From the NCBI RefSeq assembly GCF_002078175.1, contig NZ_MWFK01000002.1, positions 1,922,001 to 1,986,000 on the forward strand: a DNA stretch of 64,000 nt, written 5' to 3'. How positions within the stretch are numbered: the stretch's first letter is position 1; the number at the start of each line of letters is the position of its first letter. Below the pieces are notes generated by a model that saw only the letters and a program-made list of their open reading frames with translations, was not told the origin of the DNA and ran no database searches. This DNA comes from Streptomyces sp. M41(2017). Its GTDB lineage: Bacteria; Actinomycetota; Actinomycetes; Streptomycetales; Streptomycetaceae. The position numbers and the translations under genes were made by a program. Positions 49,544 through 58,812 of the stretch are shown in pieces.

Positions 49544-50941
49544 GTGACCAGACTCAGTGTCGAGATGCTGGCAGCGGACACCGTCGAACCGATCACCTCG
49601 GCGGGCCACGCTCAACTGGGCACAGCCGTGCTGGCGGGCATCGCCGTCATCGTCCTGCTCATCACCAAGTTCAAACTGCACGCCTTCCTGGCCCTGACCA
49701 TCGGCTCGCTCGCCCTCGGCGCGTTCGCCGGAGCCCCGCTCGACAAGGTCATCGTCAGCTTCTCCAACGGGCTCGGGTCGACCGTGGCCGGCGTGGGTGT
49801 GCTGATCGCCCTCGGCGCGATACTCGGCCGGCTGCTCGCCGACTCGGGCGGCGCCGACCAGATCGTCGACACCATCCTGGCGAAGGCGGGCGGTCGCGCC
49901 ATGCCCTGGGCGATGGTGCTCATCGCCTCCGTGATCGGCCTGCCGCTGTTCTTCGAGGTCGGCATCGTGCTGCTGATCCCGGTGGTGCTGATGGTCGCGC
50001 GGCGCGGCAACTACACGTTGATGCGGATCGGCATCCCGGCCCTCGCGGGCCTGTCGGTGATGCACGGTCTCATTCCGCCGCACCCCGGTCCGCTGGTCGC
50101 GATCGACGCGGTCAAGGCGAACCTCGGCATCACCCTCGCCCTCGGTGTCCTGGTCGCCATCCCGACCGTGATCATCGCCGGTCCGGTGTTCTCCCGCTAC
50201 GCCGCCCGCTGGGTGGACGTCCAGGCGCCCGACCGCATGATCCCGCAGCGCGCCTCCGAGGACCTGGACCGGCGCCCCAGCTTCGGTGCCACGCTCGCCA
50301 CGATGCTGCTGCCCGTCGTGCTGATGCTGGCCAAGGCGCTGGTGGACATCGTCGTCGACGACCCCGAGAACATGACACAGCGCGTCTTCGACGTCGTCGG
50401 AGCGCCGCTGATCGCGCTGCTCGCCGCCGTGATCGTGGGCATGTTCACCCTCGGCCGCGCGGCCGGCTTCACCCGGGACCGCATCTCGACGACCGTCGAG
50501 AAGTCGCTCGCGCCCATCGCCGGTGTCCTGCTGATCGTGGGCGCGGGCGGCGGCTTCAAGCAGACCCTGATCGACTCCGGTGTGGGCCGGATGATCCTGG
50601 AGATCTCCAAGGACTGGTCGATCCCCGCGCTGCTGCTCGCCTGGCTGATCGCCGTGATCATCCGGCTGGCGACGGGCTCAGCGACCGTGGCCACCATCTC
50701 GGCGGCGGGGCTGGTGGCGCCGCTGGCGGCCGACATGTCGAGCACGCACACGGCGCTGCTCGTCCTGGCGATCGGCGCGGGCTCCCTCTTCTTCAGCCAT
50801 GTCAACGACGCGGGCTTCTGGCTGGTGAAGGAGTACTTCGGCCTGGACGTCGGCCAGACCATCAAGACGTGGTCCGTCATGGAGACGATCATCTCGGTGG
50901 TGGCGGGCGCACTGGTGCTGCTGCTGTCGCTCGTCGTCTAG
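49544..50941 (+). CDS. gntP: Gluconate:proton symporter GntP
   Basis: A 465-residue inner-membrane permease with about 12-14 hydrophobic segments. GTG 49544 follows AGGGAATCACC. GntP signatures: GLGSTVAGVGVLIALGAILG, FFEVGIVLLIPV, HGLIPPHPGP and FSHVNDAGFWLVKEYF. The N-terminal about 20 residues precede the first helix. It follows gntK and completes the uptake-phosphorylation pair controlled by the divergent gntR. A strong terminator follows. Confidence 0.96.
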   Translation: MTRLSVEMLAADTVEPITSAGHAQLGTAVLAGIAVIVLLITKFKLHAFLALTIGSLALGAFAGAPLDKVIVSFSNGLGSTVAGVGVLIALGAILGRLLADSGGADQIVDTILAKAGGRAMPWAMVLIASVIGLPLFFEVGIVLLIPVVLMVARRGNYTLMRIGIPALAGLSVMHGLIPPHPGPLVAIDAVKANLGITLALGVLVAIPTVIIAGPVFSRYAARWVDVQAPDRMIPQRASEDLDRRPSFGATLATMLLPVVLMLAKALVDIVVDDPENMTQRVFDVVGAPLIALLAAVIVGMFTLGRAAGFTRDRISTTVEKSLAPIAGVLLIVGAGGGFKQTLIDSGVGRMILEISKDWSIPALLLAWLIAVIIRLATGSATVATISAAGLVAPLAADMSSTHTALLVLAIGAGSLFFSHVNDAGFWLVKEYFGLDVGQTIKTWSVMETIISVVAGALVLLLSLVV

Positions 50942-50984
50942 GGCCTGACGGCTCTTCAGGACGGGACCGGATCACGCCGGTCGG

Positions 50985-51013
50985 AAGCGGGTCCGGGGTC
51001 TCCGGACCCGCTT
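50985..51013. terminator. Terminator after gntP
   Basis: A 12-bp perfect stem, 50985-50996 with 51002-51013, loop of five. It lies between convergent genes. Confidence 0.85.
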
Positions 51014-51045
51014 CACCGTTCCGCGGGCTCAGGCGGTGCCGCGGC

Positions 51046-51690
51046 TCACGGCCGCCACAACGGGTGCTCCCGCTCGGCCCACTCACGGCTCACCGACCCG
51101 GTGCGCAGACCCCGCCTCGCCTCCGGGTCGCCCAGCGCCATGCCGATGTGGCCCGCGAGGACGATGCCGATCGTCAGGGCCAGCCAGTCGTGCACGAAGG
51201 TCGCCGAGGTGCGCCACATCAGAGGTGTGAGGTGGGTGAACCACATCAGCAGCCCGGTGCCCACCATGACCAGGGTGGCGCCGGCGATCCAGGCGGCGTA
51301 GACCTTCTGCCCCGCGTTGAACTTGGCCGCGGGGCGGGAGTCCCGGTCCTTGTCGCGGCGCAGCGCCGCCCGCAGCCAGACGCGGTCGTGCGGGCCGAAG
51401 CGGTTCAGGTGACCGAGGTCGCGGCGGAACGCGCGGGAGGCGAGGCCCGCGACGACCGGCACCGGGAGCATCAGACCGGCCCACTCGTGGACGCGGACGA
51501 CGAGTTCGCGGCGGCCGACGAGTTCGGCCAGCTCGGGCACATAGAGGCAGGCCGCGGTGACCACGCACACGCCCATCAGCAGGGCCGTGACGCGGTGCAC
51601 CCAGTGTTCGGCCCGGGTGAAGCGGTGGACCTGGCGGGACGGGGCGGGGGCGGCGGACACGTCGGGGGCGCCGTCAGCTCGTGGGTTCAT
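51046..51690 (-). CDS. Cytochrome b561-like membrane subunit
   Basis: A 214-residue membrane protein with four to five helices. Heme-ligand-type His occur in FTRAEHWVHRVTALLMG, VHEWAGLMLPVP, FVHDWLALTIG and LAGHIGM, as in the cytochrome b subunits of formate dehydrogenase or nickel hydrogenase. Its start overlaps the end of the molybdoenzyme gene by 17 bases, so the two are made together. It should pass electrons between quinol and the exported molybdoprotein, by analogy with YedZ/MsrQ, although the sequence is the di-heme b561 type. Confidence 0.87.
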   Translation of the reverse strand: MNPRADGAPDVSAAPAPSRQVHRFTRAEHWVHRVTALLMGVCVVTAACLYVPELAELVGRRELVVRVHEWAGLMLPVPVVAGLASRAFRRDLGHLNRFGPHDRVWLRAALRRDKDRDSRPAAKFNAGQKVYAAWIAGATLVMVGTGLLMWFTHLTPLMWRTSATFVHDWLALTIGIVLAGHIGMALGDPEARRGLRTGSVSREWAEREHPLWRP

Positions 51691-52441
51691 CGTCGCGTCC
51701 GTTCGAACGGCCGACCCAGGCGTCGACGTCGTACCCCCGGTCCTCCCAGTACCCGGGACGGACGTCCTCGGTGACGGTGATGCCGGAGAGCCACTTGGCG
51801 GATTTGTAGAAGTACATCGGCGCGACGTAGAGGCGTGCGGGGCCGCCGTGGTTGTGGCCGAGGGGCTTGTCCTGCATGCGCAGGGCCACCAGGACGTCCG
51901 CGCGGCGGGCCTGGCGGAGCGTCAGGCTCTCCGAGTACGCCCCGTCGAAACAGGTGAAGCGGACCGCCCCGGCCGTGTGGTGGACTCCCGCGGCGTCGAG
52001 CAGGTCGGACAGCCGGACGCCCTCGAAGGGGGTGCCGGGGACCCGCCAGCCGGTGACGCACTGGACGTCGTGGACCAGCCGGGTCTGCGGCAGGGCACGC
52101 AGGTCGGCGAGCGTGTACGAGGCGGGGTGGTCGACCAGGCCGTCGACGGTGAGCCGGTAGGTCTTCTCGTCCTTGTGCGGGACGGAGGAGGTCACCGAGT
52201 AGTAGCGGAAGCCGCCGCCGTTGGGCAGCAGCCCGGTCAGTCCCGTGGGGTCCTTCTCGGACGCGCCGGCCAGGAAGGACTCCATGGTGCGCTGGAGGGT
52301 CGGCGCCGTCAGCACGCCGAGGGCGCCGAGTCCGAGGGTGCCGAGCAGGACGCGTCGGCCGATGGGCTTGCCGCGTTCCTCGGGACGGGCGGGCTCGTCG
52401 GGCCGCTCGGGGTCCGGTTCGCCGGGCCGTTCAGTGTTCAC
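51674..52441 (-). CDS. Exported sulfite-oxidase-family molybdopterin enzyme
   Basis: 255 residues. A charged N-terminus is followed by GRRVLLGTLGLGALGVLTAP (28-47), a Tat-like twin-Arg signal or anchor. The molybdopterin domain (about 75-245) has the conserved Mo-ligand cysteine C128 in VHDVQCVTGW, plus PLGHNHGGPARLYVAP and WEDRGY near the end. There is no heme domain. The plan resembles YedY/MsrP. The start GTG 52441 has no obvious ribosome site. It overlaps the following cytochrome gene by 17 bases. The substrate is unknown. Confidence 0.9.
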   Translation of the reverse strand: MNTERPGEPDPERPDEPARPEERGKPIGRRVLLGTLGLGALGVLTAPTLQRTMESFLAGASEKDPTGLTGLLPNGGGFRYYSVTSSVPHKDEKTYRLTVDGLVDHPASYTLADLRALPQTRLVHDVQCVTGWRVPGTPFEGVRLSDLLDAAGVHHTAGAVRFTCFDGAYSESLTLRQARRADVLVALRMQDKPLGHNHGGPARLYVAPMYFYKSAKWLSGITVTEDVRPGYWEDRGYDVDAWVGRSNGRDDEPTS

Positions 52442-52516
52442 TCATTGATTCGAGCACCCGCGACCCCCAAAAGGCCAGCGGTGGCGGGTGCTCGTCAGCG
52501 TTCCGTCATCTCTTCT

Positions 52517-52555
52517 CACGTCCTGTTCGAAGCGCGGGTCTCCGAACAGGACGTG
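52517..52555 (-). terminator. Terminator of the APC permease gene
   Basis: A 13-bp perfect stem, 52517-52529 with 52543-52555, 13-base loop, nine bases after the stop codon. Confidence 0.8.
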
Positions 52556-52564
52556 CGGGCCGCT

Positions 52565-54130
52565 TCAGGAGGTGGACTCGGCCGCCTTGTCCAACTGGAA
52601 CGCCTCGTTCCCGAGACCGATCCGGGCGTGCGCCTCGGGCTTGCGGGAGCGCAGCACGAGTCCCTGGACCAGTCCGACGACCGCGGCGGCCCCGATGACG
52701 GCGGGCAGCAGCCAGCTGAGGGTGGAGCCCGGACCGGCGCCGACGAGGACGTCGAAGTCCTTGACGGTGTAGACCACGATGACGAGGAGGGCGGCGCCGG
52801 CGACGGCGGAGGTGGCCAGGCGCCAGGCCTGGGCACGGGCGGCGCCGCGGCGGACGAAGAACACGATGACCGACAGCGAGGCGGCCGCCATCAGGAGGAT
52901 GACCCCGAGCGCTCCGACGTTGCCGCCCCAGGTGAAGAGGTGCAGCACGGGTGCGGTCGGGTCGCCGGTCGGCTTGTCGTCGGCGAGTGCGAAGCCGCCG
53001 ACGACGACCAGGGAGACGACGGTGTGCAGCAGGGAGCCGGTGCCGGGGGCGCCGCTGGACTCCGTGGTCCGGCCGAAGGCGGCGGGCAGCAGTCCCTCAC
53101 GGCCCATGGCGAAGGCGTAGCGCGAGACGACGTTGTGGAAGCTGAGCAGCGCGGCGAACATGCCGGTCACGAAGAGGACGTGCAGGACGTCGGTGAACGT
53201 GGTGCCGAGCCGTGACTCGGTGAGGAAGAACAGCAGTCCGGCGCTCTGCTTCTGGGACGTCCCGATGATCGCGGAGGGCCCGGTGGCCACCGTCAGCGCC
53301 CAGGAGCTGATCGCGAAGAAGACGGCGACGAAGCCGATCGCGAGGAACATGACGCGCGGGACCAGGATGTGCGGGCGGCTGGTCTCCTCCGCGTAGACCG
53401 GGGCCTGTTCGAAGCCGGTGAAGGCCGCGATGCAGAAGCACAGCGCGGTGCCGACGCCTGCTCCGGTGAGGGTGTCCGGGTTGAACGCGTGCAGCGACAG
53501 GCCCTGCCGGGCGGGATCCGCGACGGCCGCGACGTCGAAGACGACGACGAGGACGACCTCGATGACCAGCAGCACGCCGAGTACCCAGGCGTTGACGTCG
53601 ATCTTCAGCCAGGCCAGCGCGCCGACGACGAGCACGGCGGCGAGCGCCGGTATCCACCATACGAGTTCGGTGTCGAGGTAGGTGGCGAACAGCCCGGAGA
53701 CCTCGAAGCCGAAGAGTCCGTAGATGCCGACCTGGAGCGCGCTGTAGGCGACCAGGGCGACCGCCGCCGCGGCGGCGCCGGGGGTGCCGCCGAGTCCGCG
53801 GGAGATGTACGCGTAGAAGGCGCCGGCGTTGTGGACGTGCCGGCTCATCTCGGCGTACCCGACGCTGAAGAGCACGAGGACGACACCGAGGATGACGAAG
53901 AGCAGCGGCTGCCCGACGATGCCCATCACCGCGAATGTGGTGGGCATGACACCTGCGACCACCATGAGGGGGGCGGTCGCCGCGAGGACGGACAGCAGCA
54001 GGCCCCCCGTGCCGAGGCGGCCGGCGCGCAGGGCGCGGTCCTGCCCCTTGAAGGTGCTGATGCCGGCCTCGTCGGCGGCCGGTCTTCCCGTGCTCGACGT
54101 ACTCGATGTGCTCGAACTGCCCGTCGTCAT
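52565..54130 (-). CDS. APC-superfamily amino acid/amine permease
   Basis: A 521-residue membrane transporter with about 12 helices. ATG 54130 follows GAAAGGACGACC. The N-terminus is Ser/Thr-rich (TGSSSTSSTSSTG). The first helix region LLLSVLAATAPLMVVAGVMP holds the unwound substrate-binding segment, and FTGFEQAPVYAEETSRP is the conserved helix 6 region. HNVVSRYAFAMGREGLLP is family-typical. The C-terminus is cytosolic. It lies 40 bases after the helical-repeat gene on the same strand, so the two may share an mRNA. The substrate is unknown. Confidence 0.92.
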   Translation of the reverse strand: MTTGSSSTSSTSSTGRPAADEAGISTFKGQDRALRAGRLGTGGLLLSVLAATAPLMVVAGVMPTTFAVMGIVGQPLLFVILGVVLVLFSVGYAEMSRHVHNAGAFYAYISRGLGGTPGAAAAAVALVAYSALQVGIYGLFGFEVSGLFATYLDTELVWWIPALAAVLVVGALAWLKIDVNAWVLGVLLVIEVVLVVVFDVAAVADPARQGLSLHAFNPDTLTGAGVGTALCFCIAAFTGFEQAPVYAEETSRPHILVPRVMFLAIGFVAVFFAISSWALTVATGPSAIIGTSQKQSAGLLFFLTESRLGTTFTDVLHVLFVTGMFAALLSFHNVVSRYAFAMGREGLLPAAFGRTTESSGAPGTGSLLHTVVSLVVVGGFALADDKPTGDPTAPVLHLFTWGGNVGALGVILLMAAASLSVIVFFVRRGAARAQAWRLATSAVAGAALLVIVVYTVKDFDVLVGAGPGSTLSWLLPAVIGAAAVVGLVQGLVLRSRKPEAHARIGLGNEAFQLDKAAESTS

Positions 54131-54170
54131 CGCGGGTCGTCCTTTCGGATGTCTGGTCGTCGGGGGGCGT

Positions 54171-55121
54171 TCACACCGTGCCGAGCGCGCTGGCGCGTGC
54201 GGTACGGAAGGCTGTGTACGGATCGCGGTCCGGATAGGACCAGGGAGCCGGGGTGGGGTGCTCGCCGATGCGGTGGAACAGGGCGGCCGCCTCGGCACCC
54301 CGGCCCTCGCAGAACTTGGCGTGGGCAAGGAAGTTGAGGTCGACGAGGCGCCGCGGATGGTCGTCGCGCTCCCACTCCAGCCACCAGTCGAAGGCGGCCT
54401 TCATCACCTGCCGGGCCCGCCGTCCGACCCAGTGTCCGGAGGCGACCGGATCCGCGGGTTCGCTCCCGGCGGCGGCGAGCACCCGGAAGCGTTCGGCGTG
54501 CGCGACCACGGGGAGGATCGCGAGCGGCGAATCGGCGGGGGCCTGCTCGGCGGCCCAGTTGGCGAAGTCGTAGACCTCGTGCAGCGGGTCCTGGCCCGCG
54601 GTGGCGCGGCGTTCGGCGAGCCGGGCGACCATCAGGTGGTGCGCGTGGTGGTGGTCGGGGTGCCGGTGGCGCACCTCGTCGAAGAGCCGGACGACGTCCT
54701 CCTCCGCGCCGAGCGAGCGCTCCAGGAGGAGCAGGGAGAGCCAGGGCGTGGGGTCGGCGGGGACGAGCGCCGCCGCGGACCGGCAGGCGTCGCGGGCGCG
54801 TTCGGGGCGTTCCTTGCCGTTCAGGGCGCGCTCGACGGCGGCACAGCCGAGCAGTACGGCCGCGTCGGGGGACTCGGGTTCGGCGAGCTGCCAGTCACGG
54901 GCCCAGGCGAGGGTGGCGGACTCCTGCGCGAGAACGGTGAGGCGGTGTCCGCGGCGGTCCCAGTCCTCGCCGGTCCCGGCGAGCAGGGCGCGGACGGCGG
55001 TCCACCGCCCCTGGCTCAACGAGGTGCGGGCGGCGACGAGTTCGGCGTCGTCGAGGGCGGCGTCGAACGACTGGGCCGCACGCTTGCGGCCGCGGCCCAG
55101 GGGTGGCGGGGGTGGTGACAC
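54171..55121 (-). CDS. Helical-repeat (TPR-like) protein of unknown function
   Basis: A 316-residue soluble protein. It is almost all helix, with Ala/Leu/Arg-rich amphipathic segments in pairs, for example AELVAARTSLSQGRWTAVRA, ACRSAAALVPADPTPWLSLL and HAKFCEGRGAEAAALFHRI, consistent with degenerate TPR units. No catalytic motif is visible. A His-rich stretch RHRHPDHHHAHHLM lies at about 150-163. The C-terminal part has PAPWSYPDRDPYTAFRTARA. The start GTG 55121 is uncertain. It is upstream of the APC permease gene. Confidence 0.75.
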   Translation of the reverse strand: MSPPPPPLGRGRKRAAQSFDAALDDAELVAARTSLSQGRWTAVRALLAGTGEDWDRRGHRLTVLAQESATLAWARDWQLAEPESPDAAVLLGCAAVERALNGKERPERARDACRSAAALVPADPTPWLSLLLLERSLGAEEDVVRLFDEVRHRHPDHHHAHHLMVARLAERRATAGQDPLHEVYDFANWAAEQAPADSPLAILPVVAHAERFRVLAAAGSEPADPVASGHWVGRRARQVMKAAFDWWLEWERDDHPRRLVDLNFLAHAKFCEGRGAEAAALFHRIGEHPTPAPWSYPDRDPYTAFRTARASALGTV

Positions 55122-55286
55122 CGCTGCTCAACCTCACAGGCGCGGTTCGTCAGAGAGTGATCACGGACAGCAAACCCTCAGCCAGAGGTCACGTCAAGAG
55201 CCGGCCAAGTCGCTACACGTGTCAACTGGCGGGGCTTGTGGTGAAGTTGACCCGCACCGCCCTCATCGTCCCGAAGCGTCCCCGGA

Positions 55287-55314
55287 AGGTCGGACGTCCC
55301 TCGACGTCCGACCT
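55287..55314 (-). terminator. 12-bp inverted repeat after the FAD dehydrogenase gene
   Basis: AGGTCGGACGTC (55287-55298) and GACGTCCGACCT (55303-55314), spacer CCTC. It can act as a terminator for the minus-strand gene ending at 55376. Its half AGGTCGGAYGTC also resembles the sites at 25509-25538, so an operator is possible. The rest of 55122-55375 shows nothing clear. Confidence 0.55.
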
Positions 55315-55375
55315 CCACCGAGGTACGGCCTCCGCGCGGATCTGCCCGTACCCGGCCCGCCACGGAGGCCTGGGC

Positions 55376-57031
55376 TCAGCCGACCGCCCCGGCCGCCGCG
55401 CGGCCCGCCGTCCGGCCGGAGAAGAGGCAGCCGCCGAGGAAGGTGCCTTCCAGGGACCGGTAACCGTGCACACCGCCGCCGCCGAACCCGGCGGCCTCAC
55501 CGGCCGCGTACACGCCCTCCAGCGCCTCGCCGCCCTCGGTCAGCACGCGCGAGGAGAGGTCGGTCTCCAGGCCGCCGAGGGTCTTGCGGGTGAGGATGTT
55601 GAGGCGGACGGCGATCAGCGGGCCCGCCTTGGGGTCGAGGATGCGGTGCGGGCTCGCGGTGCGGATCAGCTTGTCACCGAGGTACTTGCGGGCTCCGCGG
55701 ATGGACATGACCTGGAGGTCCTTGGTGAACGGGTTGGCGATCTCCCGGTCGCGCGCCACGATCTCGCGGTGCAGCGCGGCCTCGTCGATGAGCGGCTCCT
55801 TGCTGAGCGCGTTCATGCCGCGCACCAGGGCGGCGAGGTCCTTCTCCACGACGAAGTCGGCGCCGTGGTCCATGAAGGCCTTCACCGGGGCGGGCACGTC
55901 GGCGCGGGCGCGTCCGATGACGTCGCGGACCGACTTGCCGGTCAGGTCGGGGTTCTGCTCCGAGCCGGAGAGCGCGAACTCCTTGCCGATGATCTTCTGG
56001 TCGAGCACGAACCACGTGTAGTCGTACCCGGTGCTCATGATGTGTTCGAGGGTGCCGAGGGTGTCGAAGCCGGGGAAGAGCGGGACGGGCAGCCGGTTGC
56101 CGCGCGCGTCCAGCCAGAGGGAGGACGGTCCGGGCAGGATGCGGATGCCGTGCTTGTCCCAGATGGGGTTCCAGTTCTGGATGCCCTCGGTGTAGTGCCA
56201 CATGCGGTCACGGTTGATGAGCCGGGCGCCCGCCTCCTCGGCGATCCCGAGCATGGCCCCGTCGACGTGCGCGGGCACGCCGGAGATCATCCGTTCGGGC
56301 GGGGTGCCGAGGCGCTCCGGCCAGTTGGCGCGGACGAGGTCGTGGTTGCCGCCGATGCCGCCCGAGGTGACGATCACGGCCTGGGCCCGGAGCTCGAAGG
56401 CGCCGGTGACCTCGCGGCTGCTGGCCTGGCCGCGCTCGATGCCGGACGGTTCCAGGATCTCGCCGGTGACGGTGTCGACCGAGCCGGCGCTGCGGGACAG
56501 GCCGGTCACCCGGTGGCGGAACCGCAGCTCGACGAGGCCGCGGGCGACGCCCTCGCGCACCCGGCGTTCGAAGGGCGCGACCAGGCCGGGGCCGGTCCCC
56601 CAGGTGATGTGGAAGCGCGGTACGGAGTTGCCGTGCCCGGTGGCGTCGTAGCCCCCGCGTTCGGCCCAGCCGACCACCGGGAAGAAGCGCACGCCCTGGC
56701 CGTGCAGCCAGGACCTCTTCTCACCGGCCGCGAAGTCGACGTACGCCTCGGCCCAGCGGCGCGGCCAGTGGTCCTCCGGACGGTCGAAGCCGGCCGTACC
56801 CATCCAGTCCTGGAGGGCCAGGGCGTGACTGTCCTTGATCCGCAGGCGGCGCTGTTCCGGGGAGTCGACGAAGAAGAGCCCGCCGAAGGACCAGTGCGCC
56901 TGCCCGCCGATCGACTGTTCGGGCTCCTGGTCGAGGAGGATCACCTTGCGGCCCGCGTCGACGAGCTCGGCGGTCGCCGCGAGCCCCGCAAGGCCCGCTC
57001 CGATGACGATCACATCTGCGTCGTAGGCCAT
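55376..57031 (-). CDS. FAD-binding dehydrogenase (ketosteroid dehydrogenase/fumarate reductase type)
   Basis: A 551-residue flavoprotein. ATG 57031 follows GAGAGGACGGGCCC. The dinucleotide motif DVIVIGAGLAGLAATAELVDAG is at 6-27; EPEQSIGGQAHWSFGG follows. The second FAD segment near the C-terminus is GVYAAGEAAGFGGGGVHGYRSLEGTFLGGC. The fold is that of 3-ketosteroid-delta1-dehydrogenase and fumarate reductase flavoproteins; the actual substrate is unknown. No signal peptide. It stands alone on the minus strand, divergent from the DMT transporter gene. Confidence 0.92.
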   Translation of the reverse strand: MAYDADVIVIGAGLAGLAATAELVDAGRKVILLDQEPEQSIGGQAHWSFGGLFFVDSPEQRRLRIKDSHALALQDWMGTAGFDRPEDHWPRRWAEAYVDFAAGEKRSWLHGQGVRFFPVVGWAERGGYDATGHGNSVPRFHITWGTGPGLVAPFERRVREGVARGLVELRFRHRVTGLSRSAGSVDTVTGEILEPSGIERGQASSREVTGAFELRAQAVIVTSGGIGGNHDLVRANWPERLGTPPERMISGVPAHVDGAMLGIAEEAGARLINRDRMWHYTEGIQNWNPIWDKHGIRILPGPSSLWLDARGNRLPVPLFPGFDTLGTLEHIMSTGYDYTWFVLDQKIIGKEFALSGSEQNPDLTGKSVRDVIGRARADVPAPVKAFMDHGADFVVEKDLAALVRGMNALSKEPLIDEAALHREIVARDREIANPFTKDLQVMSIRGARKYLGDKLIRTASPHRILDPKAGPLIAVRLNILTRKTLGGLETDLSSRVLTEGGEALEGVYAAGEAAGFGGGGVHGYRSLEGTFLGGCLFSGRTAGRAAAGAVG

Positions 57032-57330
57032 GGGCCCGTCCTCTCGGCATTCCGACTGGTCGGATCGGATCGGCGCCCGAGGGGGCGACGTGATGACGTT
57101 TGTCACGAACCGATCGGCAGCGTCGCTGGTTGATGAGACATTGGAGATGTGGTGGTCGGCCACGACGGGCGACCAGCCGTTGTTACTGATCGGTCAGATC
57201 CTTCGGCAAGAAAGGTGACCGAGTCAACCGCCTGACTCTCGGGACTCCCGGAGCAGGCCCCGGCCCTTGGCACTAAAGTCGGCGGGAAACGCACCGTGGC
57301 CCCCGACCCCGATGTATCGAGGTACCCAGC

Positions 57331-58224
57331 GTGTCGGTTCTCGTTCTGGTCCTCGCAGTGAGCGCGGCCTGCTGCCTGGGCTTCGGCTTCGTGCTCCAGC
57401 AGAACGCCGCCTCGCACGCCCCGCTGAGCGACTTCCTCTCCCCGCGCATCCTGCTGGACCTCGTCCGGGTCCCGCGCTGGCTGGGCGGCATCGGGCTCAT
57501 GGTCTGCGGCATGGTGCTCGGCGCGGTCGCGCTCGGCAAGGGCGAGGTCTCCCTCGTGGAGCCGCTCCTCGCCACGAACCTCCTCTTCGCGCTGGCCCTC
57601 TCCCGCCACCAGACCAAACAGCCGCTCGGGCGGCAGGGCTGGGCGGGGCTCGTCCTGCTCGCGGGCGGCGTCTCGGCGTTCATCGTCGCCGGGCAGCCGC
57701 AGGGCGGCGAGGCCATCGACGATCCGCTGCGGCACTGGCTGATCATCGGGATCGTGGTCGGGCTCGCCCTGCTGCTCACCGCCTACGCGAAACGCTCCCG
57801 GCTGAGCGCGGGACCCGTGCTCCTCGCCACCGCCGCCGGCCTGCTGTACGGCCTGCAGGACGCGCTCACCCGGGTGAGCGGCCAGCGGTTCGGCGACGGC
57901 GGCTGGTCCGAGCTGCTCACCGGCTGGCAGCCGTACACGGTCCTCGTCCTCGGTGTGACCGGCCTGATCCTGGTCCAGAGCGCCTTCGAGACCGCTCCGC
58001 TGCGGATGTCGCTGCCCGCGCTCACCGCCGCCCAGCCGCTGGCCGGCATCGCCTGCGGGGTGGGTTTCCTCGGCGACCAGCTCCGCACCGACGTGGGCGC
58101 CCTCGCCTGGCAGGCGGCGGGGCTCGCGGGGGTCGTGGCGGGGATCATCCTGCTCGGGATGCACCCGGCGATGCCCTCGGGCACGGCGGAGCCGGAGCAC
58201 TCGCGGGACCTCCAGCCGCACTGA
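57331..58224 (+). CDS. DMT-type (EamA-like) membrane transporter
   Basis: A 297-residue membrane protein with about nine to ten helices in two repeats. The start GTG 57331 lies in a good context for MSVLVLVLAVSAACCLGFGF. The segment LQQNAASHAPL in helix 1-2 and EVSLVEPLLATNLLFALALS are typical of DMT transporters of the EamA/NIPA kind in actinobacteria. The C-terminus is a short charged tail. The upstream 300-base divergent gap has an A/T-rich part (about 57085-57150). The substrate is unknown. A Nudix gene follows after 72 bases. Confidence 0.9.
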   Translation: MSVLVLVLAVSAACCLGFGFVLQQNAASHAPLSDFLSPRILLDLVRVPRWLGGIGLMVCGMVLGAVALGKGEVSLVEPLLATNLLFALALSRHQTKQPLGRQGWAGLVLLAGGVSAFIVAGQPQGGEAIDDPLRHWLIIGIVVGLALLLTAYAKRSRLSAGPVLLATAAGLLYGLQDALTRVSGQRFGDGGWSELLTGWQPYTVLVLGVTGLILVQSAFETAPLRMSLPALTAAQPLAGIACGVGFLGDQLRTDVGALAWQAAGLAGVVAGIILLGMHPAMPSGTAEPEHSRDLQPH

Positions 58225-58296
58225 CGCGACCCGCCGACGACACGGGCTCCCCGTCCACGGCCCCCCTCGGCCGCCCCCGGCTGCTTGGATGGGGCC

Positions 58297-58812
58297 ATGA
58301 GTGCCGCTGACGAGATCCTCGACATCGTGGACGAGAACGACCAGGTCATCGGGCAGTCCCCGCGCGGGGAGGCGTACGAGCGCGGGCTGCGTCACCGGTG
58401 CGTGTTCATCCAGGCTCGGGACGCCGAGGGCCGGGTCTTCGTCCACCGGCGTACCGCGACCAAGCTGGTGTTCCCCTCCTTCTACGACATGTTCGTCGGC
58501 GGGGTCGTCGGCACCGGCGAGTCCTACGACGACGCCGCGCTGCGCGAGGCCGAGGAGGAACTCGGCGTCTCCGGGCTCCCCCGGCCGACCCCTCTCTTCC
58601 GCTTCCTGTACGACGACGGGGCCGGCCGGACGTGGTGGTCCGCGGTCTACGAGGTGCGCTGCGACCTTCCGGTGGACCCGCAGGTGGAGGAGGTCGCCTG
58701 GCACGACTTCCTCACCGACGAGGAGGTGGAGGCCAGGCTGGCGGACTGGACCTGGGTCCCCGACGGCCTCGCGGCCCACGAGCGGCTCAGGGACTACCGG
58801 GCGATGGGCTGA
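58297..58812 (+). CDS. Nudix hydrolase
   Basis: 171 residues from ATG 58297. The Nudix box is complete: G-x5-E-x7-REAEEELG within GVVGTGESYDDAALREAEEELG-type sequence at about 68-89. The start, ADEILDIVDENDQVIGQSPRGEAYERGLRHR, resembles the YfcD/isopentenyl-diphosphate isomerase-like branch. It hydrolyses a nucleoside diphosphate linked to another group; the exact substrate is unknown. Its last 26 bases overlap the 3' end of a probable degenerate gene on the other strand. Confidence 0.93.
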   Translation: MSAADEILDIVDENDQVIGQSPRGEAYERGLRHRCVFIQARDAEGRVFVHRRTATKLVFPSFYDMFVGGVVGTGESYDDAALREAEEELGVSGLPRPTPLFRFLYDDGAGRTWWSAVYEVRCDLPVDPQVEEVAWHDFLTDEEVEARLADWTWVPDGLAAHERLRDYRAMG

